A stretch of 64,000 nt of DNA. Source: Mycolicibacterium frederiksbergense (GTDB taxonomy: Bacteria > Actinomycetota > Actinomycetes > Mycobacteriales > Mycobacteriaceae). Position numbers and translations under genes: made by a program. Location: the NCBI RefSeq assembly GCF_012223425.1, contig NZ_CP038798.1, positions 62,001 through 126,000 of the forward strand, given 5' to 3'. The notes under the pieces are model-generated. The model searched no databases, was not told where the DNA came from, and saw nothing but the letters and a program-made list of their open reading frames with translations. Positions 1 through 9,377 of the stretch are shown in pieces; the first letter of the stretch is position 1; the number at the start of each line of letters is the position of its first letter.

Positions 1-966
1 GACCGCCTTGGGGTACTTGGCGCCGTAGTCGATCTCGAAGGCCTTGATCGCGACCTGCGCGTGGTCGAGGTCCTCGGCGTTGTAGATCTCCCGCATCGCC
101 GCGACCGCACCGGGTTGCGCCGATTTGGGCAGGCAGGAAAGGACATTGGCCTGTTTGTGAAACCAGCAGCGCTGCTCGCGGGTAGCCGGGAACACCTCGC
201 GCATCGCCTTCCAAAAGCCCAGTGCACCGTCACCGACGGCCAACACCGGGGCGATCATCCCGCGGCGGCGACACGACCGCAGCAGATCGGCCCACGACTC
301 GGTCGATTCTCGATACCCGTCGGCCAGGGCGACGAGTTCCTTGCGGCCATCGGAGCGGACCCCGATCATCACCAACAGGCACAGCTTCTCCTGCTCGAGG
401 CGGACCTTGAGGTGAATGCCGTCGACCCACAGGTAGACGAAGTCAGTGCCCGACAGATCCCGGGCCCCGAAGGCCTTGGCCTCCTCCTGCCACTGGCTGG
501 TCAGCCGTGTGATCGTCGTCGCCGAGAGCCCGGCACTGGACCCGAGGAACTGCTCCAAGGCCGGCCCGAAGTCACTGGTCGACAGGCCGTGCAGGTACAG
601 CAGCGGCAGCACCTCAGTCATCTGCGGGGACTTGCGCGCCCACGCCGGCAGGATCGCCGAGGAAAACCGCTGCCGCTCACCGGTATCGGCGTCGATACGC
701 TTGTCGTTGACCCGCGGCGCGGTCACCGCCACCGCGCCCGCGGCGGTCAACACCTCACGCCCGGCGTGGGAGCCGTTGCGGACCACCAGCCGGCGACCGC
801 TCTCATCGAGCTCACCGGCGTGGGCATCGATGTAGGCGGCCACCTCAGCCTTCAGCGCCGCGGCCAGCATCTGCCGGGCGCCGTCGCGCACGATCTCATC
901 CAACAACGACCGACCACCGCCGTCATTGGCGTTGGCCTCATCGGTGTCGTGAACTACGGTGAGCAT
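1..966 (-). CDS. IS256-family (Mutator-type) transposase, C-terminus cut by window edge
   Basis: The frame is open from an ATG at 964-966 to the window edge, 322 codons, and closely resembles the complete 439-residue transposase at 36694-38013. Visible family motifs are a DLSGTDFVYLWVDGIHLKVR-type first catalytic Asp block, the GDGALGFWKA second Asp block and the EQRCWFHKQANVL segment. The catalytic Glu region lies outside the window. IS256 transposases are DDE enzymes that move by copy-out through a circular intermediate. The two copies differ at many residues (by eye about 80% identical), so they are related but separate insertions. Confidence 0.93.
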   Translation of the reverse strand, partial: MLTVVHDTDEANANDGGGRSLLDEIVRDGARQMLAAALKAEVAAYIDAHAGELDESGRRLVVRNGSHAGREVLTAAGAVAVTAPRVNDKRIDADTGERQRFSSAILPAWARKSPQMTEVLPLLYLHGLSTSDFGPALEQFLGSSAGLSATTITRLTSQWQEEAKAFGARDLSGTDFVYLWVDGIHLKVRLEQEKLCLLVMIGVRSDGRKELVALADGYRESTESWADLLRSCRRRGMIAPVLAVGDGALGFWKAMREVFPATREQRCWFHKQANVLSCLPKSAQPGAVAAMREIYNAEDLDHAQVAIKAFEIDYGAKYPKAV

Positions 967-1101
967 GGGCGTACCTTCCCAACCAGCGCGTCAACGCCGG
1001 TCTTGATCAGAGAACCTTGGACTTCAGATCATCCCCGGGAAGGTGCGCCCACTTTCATGCCGCCCCACCGAGGGTCATCCACAGGTTCTGATCATTGCTC
1101 G
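1..1101 (-). mobile_element. IS256-family element, partial (one end visible)
   Basis: The right terminus near 1076-1101 carries the same terminal inverted repeat as the element at 36660-38149 (ATCCACAGG...TGATCATTGCTC), placing the end at about 1100. The other end is outside the window, so the target duplication cannot be checked. It abuts about 27 bp of unassigned DNA before the next insertion sequence. Confidence 0.8.
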
Positions 1102-1295
1102 ACGGACGCTCGTTTCCAGCTGTCGCGGTTGTCACGGTTGCGTCCAGCAGAGTGGTGTATGAGTCGGACCTGATTAGCGGTACCGGCGTGTCGTAGCCGA
1201 GTGATTGAGGGTCATCGCGTGATTCTTCGAGGGACCCGTCAAAGTCACTCGAGCAAAGGAATCGACGCGATGACCGTTGCCCACACCTGCCTGCG

Positions 1296-2277
1296 GTGCT
1301 GGCTGAACGACTCACCACCTGCCATCCCGACGTGTTGCGCGAGCTGCTGGCCACGTTTATCCACACCCTGATGGGTGCTGAGGCCGACGCCCTGTGCGGC
1401 GCCGGATACGGCGAGCGCAGCACCGAGCGCACCAACTCCCGCAACGGCTACCGGCACCGCCAATTCGACACCCGCGCAGGCTCATTGGATCTCGCGATCC
1501 CGAAGCTGCGCCAGGGCTCCTACTTCCCGGACTGGCTGCTGGAACGCCGCAAACGCGCGGAGCGGGCTCTGACGACGGTGGTCGCGACGTGCTACCTACT
1601 CGGTGTCTCCACGCGACGGATGGACAAGCTCGTCGAAACTCTCGGCATCACTTCGCTGTCGAAGTCGCAGGTGTCGGTGATGGCCAAGGAACTCGACACC
1701 GCAGTGGAAGCCTTCCGCACCCGGCCCTTGGACGCCGGCCCGTACACCTTCGTGGCCGCCGACGCCCTGGTGCTCAAGGTCCGCGAGGGCGGGCGGGTGG
1801 TCAACGTGCACGCCCTGATCGCGGTCGGGGTCAACGCCGAGGGCTACCGCGAGATCCTGGGTATTGACGTCAGTACCGCCGAGGACGGAGCCGGCTGGTT
1901 GACGTTCTGGCGGTCGCTGACCGCCCGAGGACTGTCCGGGGTCAAATTGGTCACCAGCGACGCCCACGCCGGCCTGGTGGCCGCGATCGGCGCCACGCTG
2001 CCCGGCGCGGCATGGCAGCGCTGCAGAACCCACTACACGACCAACCTGATGGCCATCACCCCGAAAGCCTCGTGGCCGTGGGTCAGGACGCTACTGCATT
2101 CGGTACTCGACCAACCCGATTCTGAATCCGTTGCTGCCCAATACGATCGGATCATCGACGCGCTCGCCGACAAGCTCCCCAAGACAGCTGAACACCTGGA
2201 AGCGGCCCGGCCGGATCTCTTGGCGTTCCCCGCGTTCCCCAAGCAGATCTGGCGCCAGATCTGGTCCAACAATCCCC
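1296..2277 (+). pseudogene. IS1081-like transposase, N-terminal part (rest at 9092-9312)
   Basis: The protein reads from a GTG at 1296 (the start is uncertain; an ATG at 1270 is in another frame) and matches the IS1081 type from memory, with EADALCGAGYGERS, IPKLRQGSYFPDWLLERR, VAADALVLKVREGG (catalytic Asp), LVTSDAHAGLVAAIG (catalytic Asp) and a closing QIWRQIWSNNP. The frame then runs into foreign sequence at 2278. Joined to 9092-9312 it gives 400 residues in frame, about normal for the family. The gene is split by the Tn554-like element and so cannot make a full transposase here. Confidence 0.93.
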
Positions 2278-2664
2278 TATCGGTTAACCGGCCCTCCCAC
2301 GACACGACCGTGGATGCGGCGTGAGGTTCGAGGCCGCCGGTCATGCGGGGCGCATGCTGACAGGGCCGAGAGGGGTAGGCGATGACTGTTCGGGTGCGTA
2401 CCAGCAGCGAGGGCTATGCGATCGACGGCCCGTGGGAGGGGTGCGCAGCGGCGAACGCATTCCTGGTGCATCTGGTCGGACGCGGGTTCAGTGCGGCGAC
2501 GGTGCGGGCGTATGCCTTCGATGTGCTCAATTTGGCTCGGTTCCTGCTCGACCGTGATCTCGCGGTGGCGGCGGTTGGCAATGTCAACTTGAAGTGGCCC
2601 CAGTGTGACGGCTAGTTTTGGCCCCCCCTTCGCGGTGCGTTGGGATTTTCTGGCGTTGAGGTGG

Positions 2665-3003
2665 CTAGCCCCAGAAGATGCCTGAGGGGTTGTGATCGAT
2701 TTCGGTGAGCACATCGTGGATGTGCGGTGTGGGGTCGATCGTGTCGTAGCGGTGAAATTTGAGGTGTCGGTCTCGCCAGTACAGGGTCCAGGTGTTGGTG
2801 GTGGCGGTGTAGCGCAGTCGTGCGATCGGGAAACTGGTCCAGTCTGGACCGTAGTCTTCGCGCCACGGCGCTCGTCGTTCGACGATGGTGAGGTGCCGGG
2901 CAGCGACGTCGCATTCGACGCGGACTTGGTGACGCGCGTGTTCGGGCACTCTGGCCGCGCACCACTGTTGCACGCGTGCGATATCGAGTTCGGGTAGGGC
3001 CAT
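2665..3003 (-). CDS. DUF3024 protein, IS21 passenger
   Basis: The 112-residue protein starts MALPELDIARVQQWCAARVP and has the layout I associate with DUF3024: an N-terminal helix, an RVECDVAARHLTIVE strand pair and a C-terminal HFDxY-like LKFHRYDTI segment. Its function is unknown. It is the last gene of the IS21 element and lies immediately after its partner on the same strand. In this copy a one-base contraction near 3017 fuses its frame to the partner's reading frame, giving a 243-codon open frame up to 3396. Confidence 0.7.
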   Translation of the reverse strand: MALPELDIARVQQWCAARVPEHARHQVRVECDVAARHLTIVERRAPWREDYGPDWTSFPIARLRYTATTNTWTLYWRDRHLKFHRYDTIDPTPHIHDVLTEIDHNPSGIFWG

Positions 3004-3007
3004 TGGG

Positions 3008-3584
3008 TCACCACCGGGCGTGTCGGTGGCGGCGGTCAGGGTGTCGTAGGCGGTGTCGAGTTGGCGTTGACGGCGGCGGTGGGGTTCATGATTGGACTCG
3101 GCAGCCAGAGCATCGATCAGGTCGTCGAGTTCGGCGGCGGTCATCGTGAGATGAAGCTCGCCGCCGTGGGCGCAGATCGCGAAAACCGCTCTCTGACAGT
3201 TGTTGTCGAGGAAGGGCAGGGTGCGCAGGGTCGCTGCGGTGTCAGCGTCGATGGGAATGTCGCGGCGCGGTTGGGCTGCGGTCAGTTGCTGGCGACGCAG
3301 ATCGTAGATTGATGCTGCCCAGTTGCTGATGGTGCCGTCGTCGCCGCAGTGGCTGCATTGCCAGCCGATGGGTTGCTCAGCATCGCCGCGGACCACCGTG
3401 ATGCGGCCCGGGCAGCGGCGGTTGGCGGGTCGGCGCCGACACGGCAGCGCGGTTTCCCACCGGGTGTGAGCGTCGCCGGCCGACGCTGCGGAAACGATGC
3501 CGCCCAGGTGCTCGGCGAGCGCACGGGCCGGCCCGGGGTCTCGGGGCCCACGTCGAGGAAGTGCTGCAGATCGGCGACCAACAT
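3008..3584 (-). pseudogene. DUF3024 partner protein, frameshifted copy
   Basis: In copy 2 (38697-39275) this gene reads through 192 residues from MLVADLQHFLDVG. Here the G run at 3535-3538 is one base shorter, so the frame breaks after about 18 codons. A second shortened run near 3017 removes the stop. The conserved middle includes WQCSHCGDDGTISNW, a single CxxC pair, and an ANHEPHRRRQ segment. Because both changes are homopolymer contractions the break may be a sequence error. Function unknown. Confidence 0.6.
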
Positions 3585-3629
3585 GACCTGGTCACTGTAT
3601 CGGCTGCAGGCCGGCCAGAGGCGCGTGAG

Positions 3630-4421
3630 TTACTGCGCGGTGCTGGTGCGGCGGGTGCGGGCATGGGCGAGTCGGTAGGAGGTGGTGCCGGTTTCGATGA
3701 TCTGCCCGGCGAAGGTCAACCGGTCGACGATGGCCGCACACAGTCGCGGGTCGGTGAAGGTCTTGGTCCACGCGGAAAACGGCTCGTTGGACGCGATCGC
3801 CACCGAGGCGCGTTCCTCGCGCTCGGTGAGCACCTGGAACAGCAACTCCGCACCGCGGCGGTCCAATTGCAGGTAGCCCAGCTCATCGATGAGCAGCAGA
3901 TCCACCCGACCGTAGCGGGTGATCAACTTACTCAGGTGGGCCTCGTCGGCGGCCTCGACGAGTTCATTGACCAGCTTGCTGGCCAGGGTGTAGCGGACGC
4001 GGTAACCGGCTTCGGCGGCGGTGGTTCCCAACCCGATCAGCAGGTGAGTCTTGCCGGTCCCGGAGTCGCCGATCAAGCACAAGGGTTCACCGGCTTTGAC
4101 CCAGGCGCAGGTCGCCAGGGTGCCGATGACTGCGGGGTTGATCGCGGGGTTGGCCTCAAAGCTGAACTCGTCAAGCCGCTTTGGCCGAGGGAACCCGGCG
4201 TCATGAATACGGCGCTGCGCCCGGCGGCGATCCCGGTCCTCGCATTCGGCGATCATCAGCTCCGATAAGAACCCCAGATAGGACTGCTGTTCACGTTCGG
4301 CCGCGGCGGCGATCTCGGCGAAGCGGTCACGGATGGTGGGCAGCCGCAACATCCGGGCGCCCTGTTCGATTGCCGCGACCGCGGCCTGATCGGTGACGGT
4401 GTGACGCGCGGTGGTGTTCAT
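3630..4421 (-). CDS. istB: IS21-family helper ATPase IstB
   Basis: The 263-residue protein is a DnaA/DnaC-like AAA+ ATPase that assists the IstA transposase. Walker A is GDSGTGKTHLL at about residues 117-127, Walker B is LLLIDELGYL, and a sensor segment SNEPFSAW follows. The N-terminal RLPTIRDRFAEIAAAAEREQ helix is typical of IstB. Its ATG overlaps the istA stop codon (ATGA), the usual coupling in IS21 elements. The product is identical in copy 2 at 39321-40112 as far as I compared it. Confidence 0.95.
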   Translation of the reverse strand: MNTTARHTVTDQAAVAAIEQGARMLRLPTIRDRFAEIAAAAEREQQSYLGFLSELMIAECEDRDRRRAQRRIHDAGFPRPKRLDEFSFEANPAINPAVIGTLATCAWVKAGEPLCLIGDSGTGKTHLLIGLGTTAAEAGYRVRYTLASKLVNELVEAADEAHLSKLITRYGRVDLLLIDELGYLQLDRRGAELLFQVLTEREERASVAIASNEPFSAWTKTFTDPRLCAAIVDRLTFAGQIIETGTTSYRLAHARTRRTSTAQ

Positions 4422-6079
4422 GAGCTCTGCTGCCCCAGCAGCGTGTCATAGGGGGCCACCGACGGCAACGGCCGCTCGTCGGCGATCAGGCGGTGCTCAG
4501 CGAGCCGGAGCACCTGGGCGCCCTCACCGCCGCCGGGTGGCGAACCGAGGCCGGCGCGCTGTTCGGCGGCCCGGCGGGCTTCCAGCGCCACCACATCGGC
4601 ATTGACCGAGCCCACCGACAGCGCAGCGCTGATACCGGCCAGCACATCAGCGCGGTCGAGGTGACGGTGCAGCAGCAGGACTTCAACCAGCACACGGGTT
4701 CCGCCAGCATCCCCATGAACCCGCCGGGCTGCGGCCCACCACGCGTCATGTTCAGCGGTGAACAGTTTGGCCGCCCGCGCTTGAGCCAGTGCGGTGGCCC
4801 CCGGCAACGCACCGGGTTTGCGGGCCAGGATCTCCAGATAGTGGTCCAAGTCCAGCACCTTGGTGCCTTTGCCGACTGCCCGGGGATGACGTGCCACCAC
4901 CGTGGTGCGGTCATAGACAGTGACATGCGACGCCGACAGTTTCACCCGCACACGATGCCCGATGAACCGGGCCGGCACCGAATACTGATTGCAGCGCACC
5001 ATGATCTGGGCGTACCGATCCACCCGCGGAGTCAGCGTCAACGCCGTCTCAAACCCCTGATCGGCAACAGGCTGCAGGAACTGCCGCTCGGTTTCCCAGT
5101 CCTGGCCAACACTGTTGGCGCGGTTAGCGATCCGACGACGATCGTCGGCGTCGTCAGCAGCGGCCAAGAAGGCGTTGAGCTCGTCGATGGAGTCGACCAC
5201 CGGCATCGGCACGCAGTGATTGCGGCGAAACCGGCCCCCTTCGCCTTCCACGCCGCCCTTTTCGTGGCTGCCGTCGTGACCGGGCTGGCAATACCACGCT
5301 TCAAAGCCGTAGTGCGAGCGGAACGCGATCCAGCGTTCATTCTCCTGACGGGACCGTCCGAACAACACCTGCTTGACCGCACTATTGAGATTGTCGTAAC
5401 GGATCTTGTCGACCGGCACCCCGCCGAGGCGGTCGAACCCGTAAACGTGGCCCTCCAGAAACGCTTCCTGGCCCTGGGTGGCGAACGCCCGATGCGCTGC
5501 TCGCCCCGAGAACGACAACCGCATCGTAAACAGTGCGGTCTTGGTCTTCACCCCGGCCAGCATCACCCACAGATCGTGGAAGTCGACCTCGGCTTCAGCG
5601 CCGGGTCGGTAGGTCTGCGGCACAAATCCCGCCTCCAAGGCCCGGCCCGCCTCCGCAGCGATCTGTGGGCGACGTTTGCGGATGTGGTCGCGCACCGTCG
5701 AATACGACAACCCGGCAGCGTCATGCTCATCGACCAGCCGCGCCAACACCCGTCGCGCGGTATGGCGTTGCTTTTTCGGGGCATCCAGATCCGAACGCAG
5801 CATCTCATCGATGGCCGCCTTGAACGGCTCCAACCGCGGCGCCGCTCGCGGCCCGGTCTTGCGCGGCGGCGGCACCGCCGAATCCAACGCTTGGCGCACT
5901 GTGCGTCGATGCACCCGGTACTTATCTGCCAGCGCCCGGATCGACAAACCCTCAACCCGACGATCCCGGCGGATCGCTGCGAACTGCTCCACCCGTGTCC
6001 TCACCTTTCCAGCCACCAACCCTTCACCAGCGATCCGGGCCATCCGGAACCGCCTGTGATCACTGTCAGGTGGGGCCAA
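4418..6079 (-). CDS. istA: IS21-family transposase IstA
   Basis: The 553-residue protein has an N-terminal helix-turn-helix (GLSIRALADKYRVHRRTVRQAL) and an integrase-core domain. Candidate DDE residues are the Asp of AEVDFHDLWVML, the Asp of IRYDNLNSAV and the Glu of KGGVEGEGGRF. A C-terminal beta-barrel domain with YSVPARFIGHRVRVKL follows. It lies upstream of istB and is transcribed from the repeat-rich end of the element. IstA catalyses strand transfer with 4-8 bp target duplications, in agreement with the GCGGT duplication seen. Confidence 0.95.
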   Translation of the reverse strand: MAPPDSDHRRFRMARIAGEGLVAGKVRTRVEQFAAIRRDRRVEGLSIRALADKYRVHRRTVRQALDSAVPPPRKTGPRAAPRLEPFKAAIDEMLRSDLDAPKKQRHTARRVLARLVDEHDAAGLSYSTVRDHIRKRRPQIAAEAGRALEAGFVPQTYRPGAEAEVDFHDLWVMLAGVKTKTALFTMRLSFSGRAAHRAFATQGQEAFLEGHVYGFDRLGGVPVDKIRYDNLNSAVKQVLFGRSRQENERWIAFRSHYGFEAWYCQPGHDGSHEKGGVEGEGGRFRRNHCVPMPVVDSIDELNAFLAAADDADDRRRIANRANSVGQDWETERQFLQPVADQGFETALTLTPRVDRYAQIMVRCNQYSVPARFIGHRVRVKLSASHVTVYDRTTVVARHPRAVGKGTKVLDLDHYLEILARKPGALPGATALAQARAAKLFTAEHDAWWAAARRVHGDAGGTRVLVEVLLLHRHLDRADVLAGISAALSVGSVNADVVALEARRAAEQRAGLGSPPGGGEGAQVLRLAEHRLIADERPLPSVAPYDTLLGQQSS

Positions 6080-6215
6080 TTCACGCCGTCATAACCGACG
6101 CGGCGTGTCGTCAAGGTGGGGCCAACTCAGACCGTCACAACAGCACACCCGCGACCACACAGGTGGGGCCACTTTCGACCGCCCACCCGGGGCCAAATCA
6201 GGCTGTCACAGCCAC
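6063..6215. repeat. IS21 terminal multiple repeats
   Basis: Four spaced units related to GGTGGGGCCAAnTCA start near 6069, 6115, 6162 and 6189 between the istA start and the element end, three of them followed by a GTCA-type block. Two related units occur at the other end (2592-2628). IS21 elements typically carry such repeated transposase-binding sites next to their tips. The same array is present at 41754-41906. Confidence 0.75.
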
Positions 6216-7078
6216 GCGGTGACGCCGGTGGAGGTGTTCGAGTGGATCGACTGGCAGGACGTGCGCCGTGACCCCCGGTGCAACCCGGCGAGAAGGAATG
6301 GCGGGAGCGCGGCGGCATCGACGATTAACCGGCGGGTCGCGGCGGTGCGGGCATTGTTCGAGTACCTGGTGATGACTGGGATACGTACCGACAACCCGGT
6401 GCCCTCACCGCGGCGCGGGCAGGGACTGCGACCGGTGGCGCGGGGGCCGCTCGGGCATCTGGGCCCGGGTCGGCCTCGGGCCGGAGGCCGACTGGTGCGG
6501 CAACCGCGATTGCTGCCCGAGTCCCTCGACGCGGATGCAGTCGAGCGGTTCGTGGCGTCGTTGCGAACCCATCGGGATCGGGCGATGGTGTGGGCGATGC
6601 TATTCGGGGGCTTACGCAGCGCCGAGGTGCGATCCTTGCGGTTGGCCGACATCGACTTCGGCCGGCGACGAGTGCGGGTGCTCGGCAAAGGCTCAAAGGA
6701 ACGGGTGGTGCCGGTCGATGCAGCATTCTTCACCGAACTGTCGGCCTATCTGCGCCTGGAACGCCCACCAGGGTTGGCGACCGAGGAGTGTTTCGTGGTG
6801 CTGCGCGGACCCTCCGCGGGGGCCCCGGTCAGCGAGGCCGGACTGCGGTCGCTGTTTCGGCGGCACCGAGACCACTCCGGTGCGACGAGGGTACGTCCGC
6901 ATCGGCTCCGTCATACCTACGGCACTGAACTCGCCTCTGCTGGCATCGATCTGATGGTGCTGCGGGAGTTGATGGGCCACGTGTCCCCGGAAACCACCGC
7001 CGGCTACGTGCACCTGTCGGTCGAACAACTCGCCGCCGAATACGGTGCGGCTCGCGCCAGCCTCGCTGGGACACGACG

Positions 7079-9046
7079 ATGACCAACCGGACGCTCGCAT
7101 CGATCGACCTACTGGCCGACTCGGATGCGGTGCTGGACGACTATCTCGAGTACGTTTCCGGCCTAGGTCTCAGTGGCAGGTCGGTGCGTGGTCGCACCCG
7201 CAGCGCGAGCACCTTCCTGACCGAGCACCCGGATCTGCAGGACTGGATGACTCGACCGGCGGCCGAGCGGTTGGCCGAGCTGCGCCACAGCGGGGCGTGG
7301 CCATTGCTGTGTCATGTCGTTGGCCGGGGCGCGTTACGGCTCGACCTCGAACTCGCGGCCGTCAAGAACCTCACTGGCCTCGGCCGGGCCGTCGAGGACC
7401 GCGACCCGGACGGATTCGCCGCCGTGCGCACGGCCGGGCTGGCCTTGGGCTGGACACCGCAATGGATCGAGACGGTCCTGGGTGAATGCCTGGCGGTGCT
7501 GCTCGCCTGGCACGGCGGACTCGTCCACGATGTCACCAACGGCACGGTCGACAAGTTCGATGCCGCACTGGCTGCCACACAGTCGATCCCGGCATCGTCG
7601 AGGCGCGCCTACCGCAACCGGATCGCCGGGCTGCGGCAGATGCTTTTTCACGCCCGCATCGTCGACACACCACCACAGCGTCGGCGGTGGGCCCGCAGCT
7701 ACGCCCAACGCTTCGCCGACGTGGCGATGACCGACCCGATCCGGCAGACGCTGCTGCGTTACGTCACCGTCAGGGCATCGGTGCTGCGGCCGAAATCCGT
7801 CGAATCGTTGATCAACGATCTGCTGCCGTTCGCGGACTATCTCAGCACCACTCATCCCGAACTCACCTCATTCGAGAATCTGGATCGCCGTCACATCGAG
7901 GGTTTCCTGGTCTGGAATCGCACCCGCACCTGGCGTGGGCAACGCGCCGCCGCCGGCGCAGGACGCACCATCTCCAAGGCCGTGATCCAATCGACGGTGC
8001 TGAGCGTGCGCAACCTCCTCGATGACATCACCGAATGGGGTTGGGAGCAGGCACCGCCGCGTCGTCTGGTCTTCGCCGTCGATATCCCGAAACTCGATCA
8101 ACCCCTGCCACGCGCCCTGCCACCTGATATCGACGCCGCGGTGATGAACGCGGTTGCCCAGCTGGAGGATACGTTTACCCGCGTCGGGTTGACGGTGCTG
8201 CGCGGGGCCGGGCTGCGAATAGGGGAACTGCTCGACCTCGAACTCGACAGCGTCATCGACTACGGACCCGCCGGCACCTGGTTGAAAGTTCCGTTGGGCA
8301 AGCTCGCCACCGAACGCATGGTTCCACTCTCGGCCAACACCATTGCCGCGTTGGACCAGTGGACCAGCAGACGTGGTGTTTGCCGCCCACTGCAGCATCC
8401 CCGTACCGGAGCGCCTACCGATTTCCTGTTCGTCTTCCTGTTCGTCGCGCACGGCCGCCGCCTCGGGCAGACGCGGTTACGCAAAGGCCTGCTCGCCGCC
8501 GTCGAGTCCTGCGGGCTGCACGGAACTGGCGGCGCACCGTTGGTGGTAACCCCGCATCAGCTACGCCACACGTGGGCCACCGAACTCGCGAACGCGGGCA
8601 TGAGCCTGCAGGCTTTGATGGCACTGCTCGGACATGTCACCCCGCAGATGACGCTGCGTTACGCCACCCTGGCCTCCCCGACGCTGCGCGATGCCTACGA
8701 CCAGGCCATGGGAAAGATGCGACGACAGTTCACTCTCACTCCGGTCGGCAAACCCATCGTCCCCGATGCGGTCAGCTGGCTCGGTAGTGAGATGCTCAAA
8801 ACACGTGTCGCCCACGGCTACTGCGCCCGCCACCAGAGTGCCGGCGCCTGTCCCTATGCCAACATCTGCGAAACCTGCGACAACTTCGTCACCGGCCCCG
8901 AGTTCCAAGGCGCACTCAAGGCACAACGCAGCGACATCCAAACCCTCGAAGCAGATGCCCGCGCCCGTGGCTGGCTCGACGAAGCCGCCCGCCACCACCG
9001 TGTCGCCGACGCGTTGACCGACCACCTGCACCGCCTCGACCGCTGA
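7079..9046 (+). CDS. tnpB: Tyrosine recombinase TnpB-like, 655 residues
   Basis: The gene overlaps tnpA by ATGA. A long N-terminal half of about 330 residues precedes the catalytic domain. Catalytic residues are Arg near 379 in GAGLRIGELL, the HQLRH box near 492 and Tyr at about 528 in LRYATL. A C-terminal Cys-rich segment (CARHQ, CPYANICETC) may bind zinc. The length is close to Tn554 TnpB and well above that of XerC/D. This is the only intact tnpB of the three copies in the window, so it is the best candidate to mobilise them if tnpA is supplied elsewhere. Confidence 0.92.
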   Translation: MTNRTLASIDLLADSDAVLDDYLEYVSGLGLSGRSVRGRTRSASTFLTEHPDLQDWMTRPAAERLAELRHSGAWPLLCHVVGRGALRLDLELAAVKNLTGLGRAVEDRDPDGFAAVRTAGLALGWTPQWIETVLGECLAVLLAWHGGLVHDVTNGTVDKFDAALAATQSIPASSRRAYRNRIAGLRQMLFHARIVDTPPQRRRWARSYAQRFADVAMTDPIRQTLLRYVTVRASVLRPKSVESLINDLLPFADYLSTTHPELTSFENLDRRHIEGFLVWNRTRTWRGQRAAAGAGRTISKAVIQSTVLSVRNLLDDITEWGWEQAPPRRLVFAVDIPKLDQPLPRALPPDIDAAVMNAVAQLEDTFTRVGLTVLRGAGLRIGELLDLELDSVIDYGPAGTWLKVPLGKLATERMVPLSANTIAALDQWTSRRGVCRPLQHPRTGAPTDFLFVFLFVAHGRRLGQTRLRKGLLAAVESCGLHGTGGAPLVVTPHQLRHTWATELANAGMSLQALMALLGHVTPQMTLRYATLASPTLRDAYDQAMGKMRRQFTLTPVGKPIVPDAVSWLGSEMLKTRVAHGYCARHQSAGACPYANICETCDNFVTGPEFQGALKAQRSDIQTLEADARARGWLDEAARHHRVADALTDHLHRLDR

Positions 9047-9091
9047 CCGAATCGACCACCTGGGGTTGATGCGCCCCCGAGGGCCGGATAA

Positions 9092-9312
9092 AGGAACGGC
9101 TCAACAAGGAGATCCGGCGTCGCACCGACGTCGTGGGTATCTTCCCCGACCGCGACGCCCTGATCCGCCTCGTCGGCGCCGTGCTGGCCGAACAACACGA
9201 TGAATGGGCCGAATCCCGGCGCTACCTCGGCCTGGATGTCTTGAGCAAATCCCGCGCCGTCAACGACACCCCGACCGAACAGGAGGCCACCCCCGCGGCA
9301 CTGACCGCCTGA
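9092..9312 (+). pseudogene. IS1081-like transposase, C-terminal part
   Basis: This is the continuation of the fragment at 1296-2277. It reads ERLNKEIRRRTDVVGIFPDRDAL, then VGAVLAEQHDEWAESRRYLGLDVL, and ends at a TGA at 9310-9312. ERLNKE...EQHDEW contains the region of the third catalytic acidic residue in IS256 transposases. No start codon or promoter of its own is apparent. Confidence 0.9.
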
Positions 9313-9377
9313 ACCATCACCTCGAAGAATCACACGACGACGTCGTACACCACGTCCCTGGACTTGACCGTTGTCAC

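Larger units (their letters stand above)
2576..6215 (-). mobile_element. IS21-family element with two passenger genes, copy 1
   Basis: The element lies inside the tnpA-like gene and is flanked by GCGGT at 2571-2575 and 6216-6220. The uninterrupted target is visible at 17393-17404. The ends start with TGGC and share spaced matches over about 25 bp. It encodes istA and istB plus a DUF3024 gene and its partner. At 3640 bp it is two bases shorter than copy 2 at 38265-41906, because of two contracted G runs near 3017 and 3536. Confidence 0.92.
2382..7082 (+). pseudogene. tnpA: Tyrosine recombinase TnpA-like, interrupted by IS21
   Basis: The start is an ATG at 2382 behind GAGAGGGG. Codons 1-65 precede the IS21 insertion at 2576, and the frame resumes at 6221 after removal of one copy of the 5-bp duplication GCGGT, giving 351 residues. 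The N-terminal part resembles a SAM-like core-binding domain. The C-terminal catalytic domain shows the Arg of GLRSAEVRSL, the HRLRHTYGTEL box, LMGHVSPETT and a terminal Tyr in GYVHLS. The last codons overlap the next gene by ATGA, so the two recombinases are translationally coupled. Copy 2 at 17205 keeps the uninterrupted junction sequence, which confirms the reconstruction. Confidence 0.88.
2278..9091 (+). mobile_element. Tn554-like two-recombinase transposon, copy 1 (interrupted by IS21)
   Basis: The element has ends TATCGGTTAACCGGCC (left) and GAGGGCCGGATAA (right), sharing the 9-bp inverted core GAGGGCCGG. Removing the IS21 element and its 5-bp duplication leaves 3169 bp that carry only two overlapping tyrosine recombinase genes. 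The host IS1081-like gene rejoins perfectly in frame when the element is removed (CCCC then AGGAACGG), so insertion caused neither duplication nor loss. Lack of target duplication and a pair of recombinases of about 350 and 650 residues match Tn554 TnpA/TnpB. No TnpC gene or cargo gene was seen. Confidence 0.88.
1136..9369 (+). mobile_element. IS1081-like IS256-family element, interrupted by nested insertions
   Basis: A perfect 8-bp direct repeat GTTGTCAC lies at 1128-1135 and at 9370-9377, exactly outside imperfect terminal inverted repeats (left GGTTGCGTCCAGCAGAGTGG; right, reversed, GGTCAAGTCCAGGGACGTGG). An 8-bp duplication is usual for IS256-family elements. Everything between the repeats is therefore one original insertion that later received a Tn554-like element at 2277/2278 and, inside that, an IS21 element. 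A partial copy of the same right half lies inverted at 31884-32160. Confidence 0.92.

Noticed and set aside
2321..2557. Plus-strand frames overlapping the tnpA start as a separate small gene
   Set aside because: They overlap the tnpA N-terminus in another frame and recur only because the element is repeated.
4493..6094. 533-codon open frame on the plus strand
   Set aside because: It is antisense to istA along its whole length and shows no family motifs; it is a GC-rich shadow frame. The same holds for 40184-41785.
2277..9091. Recombinase-in-trio (RIT) element
   Set aside because: Only two recombinase genes are present, of about 351 and 655 residues. RIT elements have three of more equal size, so a Tn554-like arrangement fits better.
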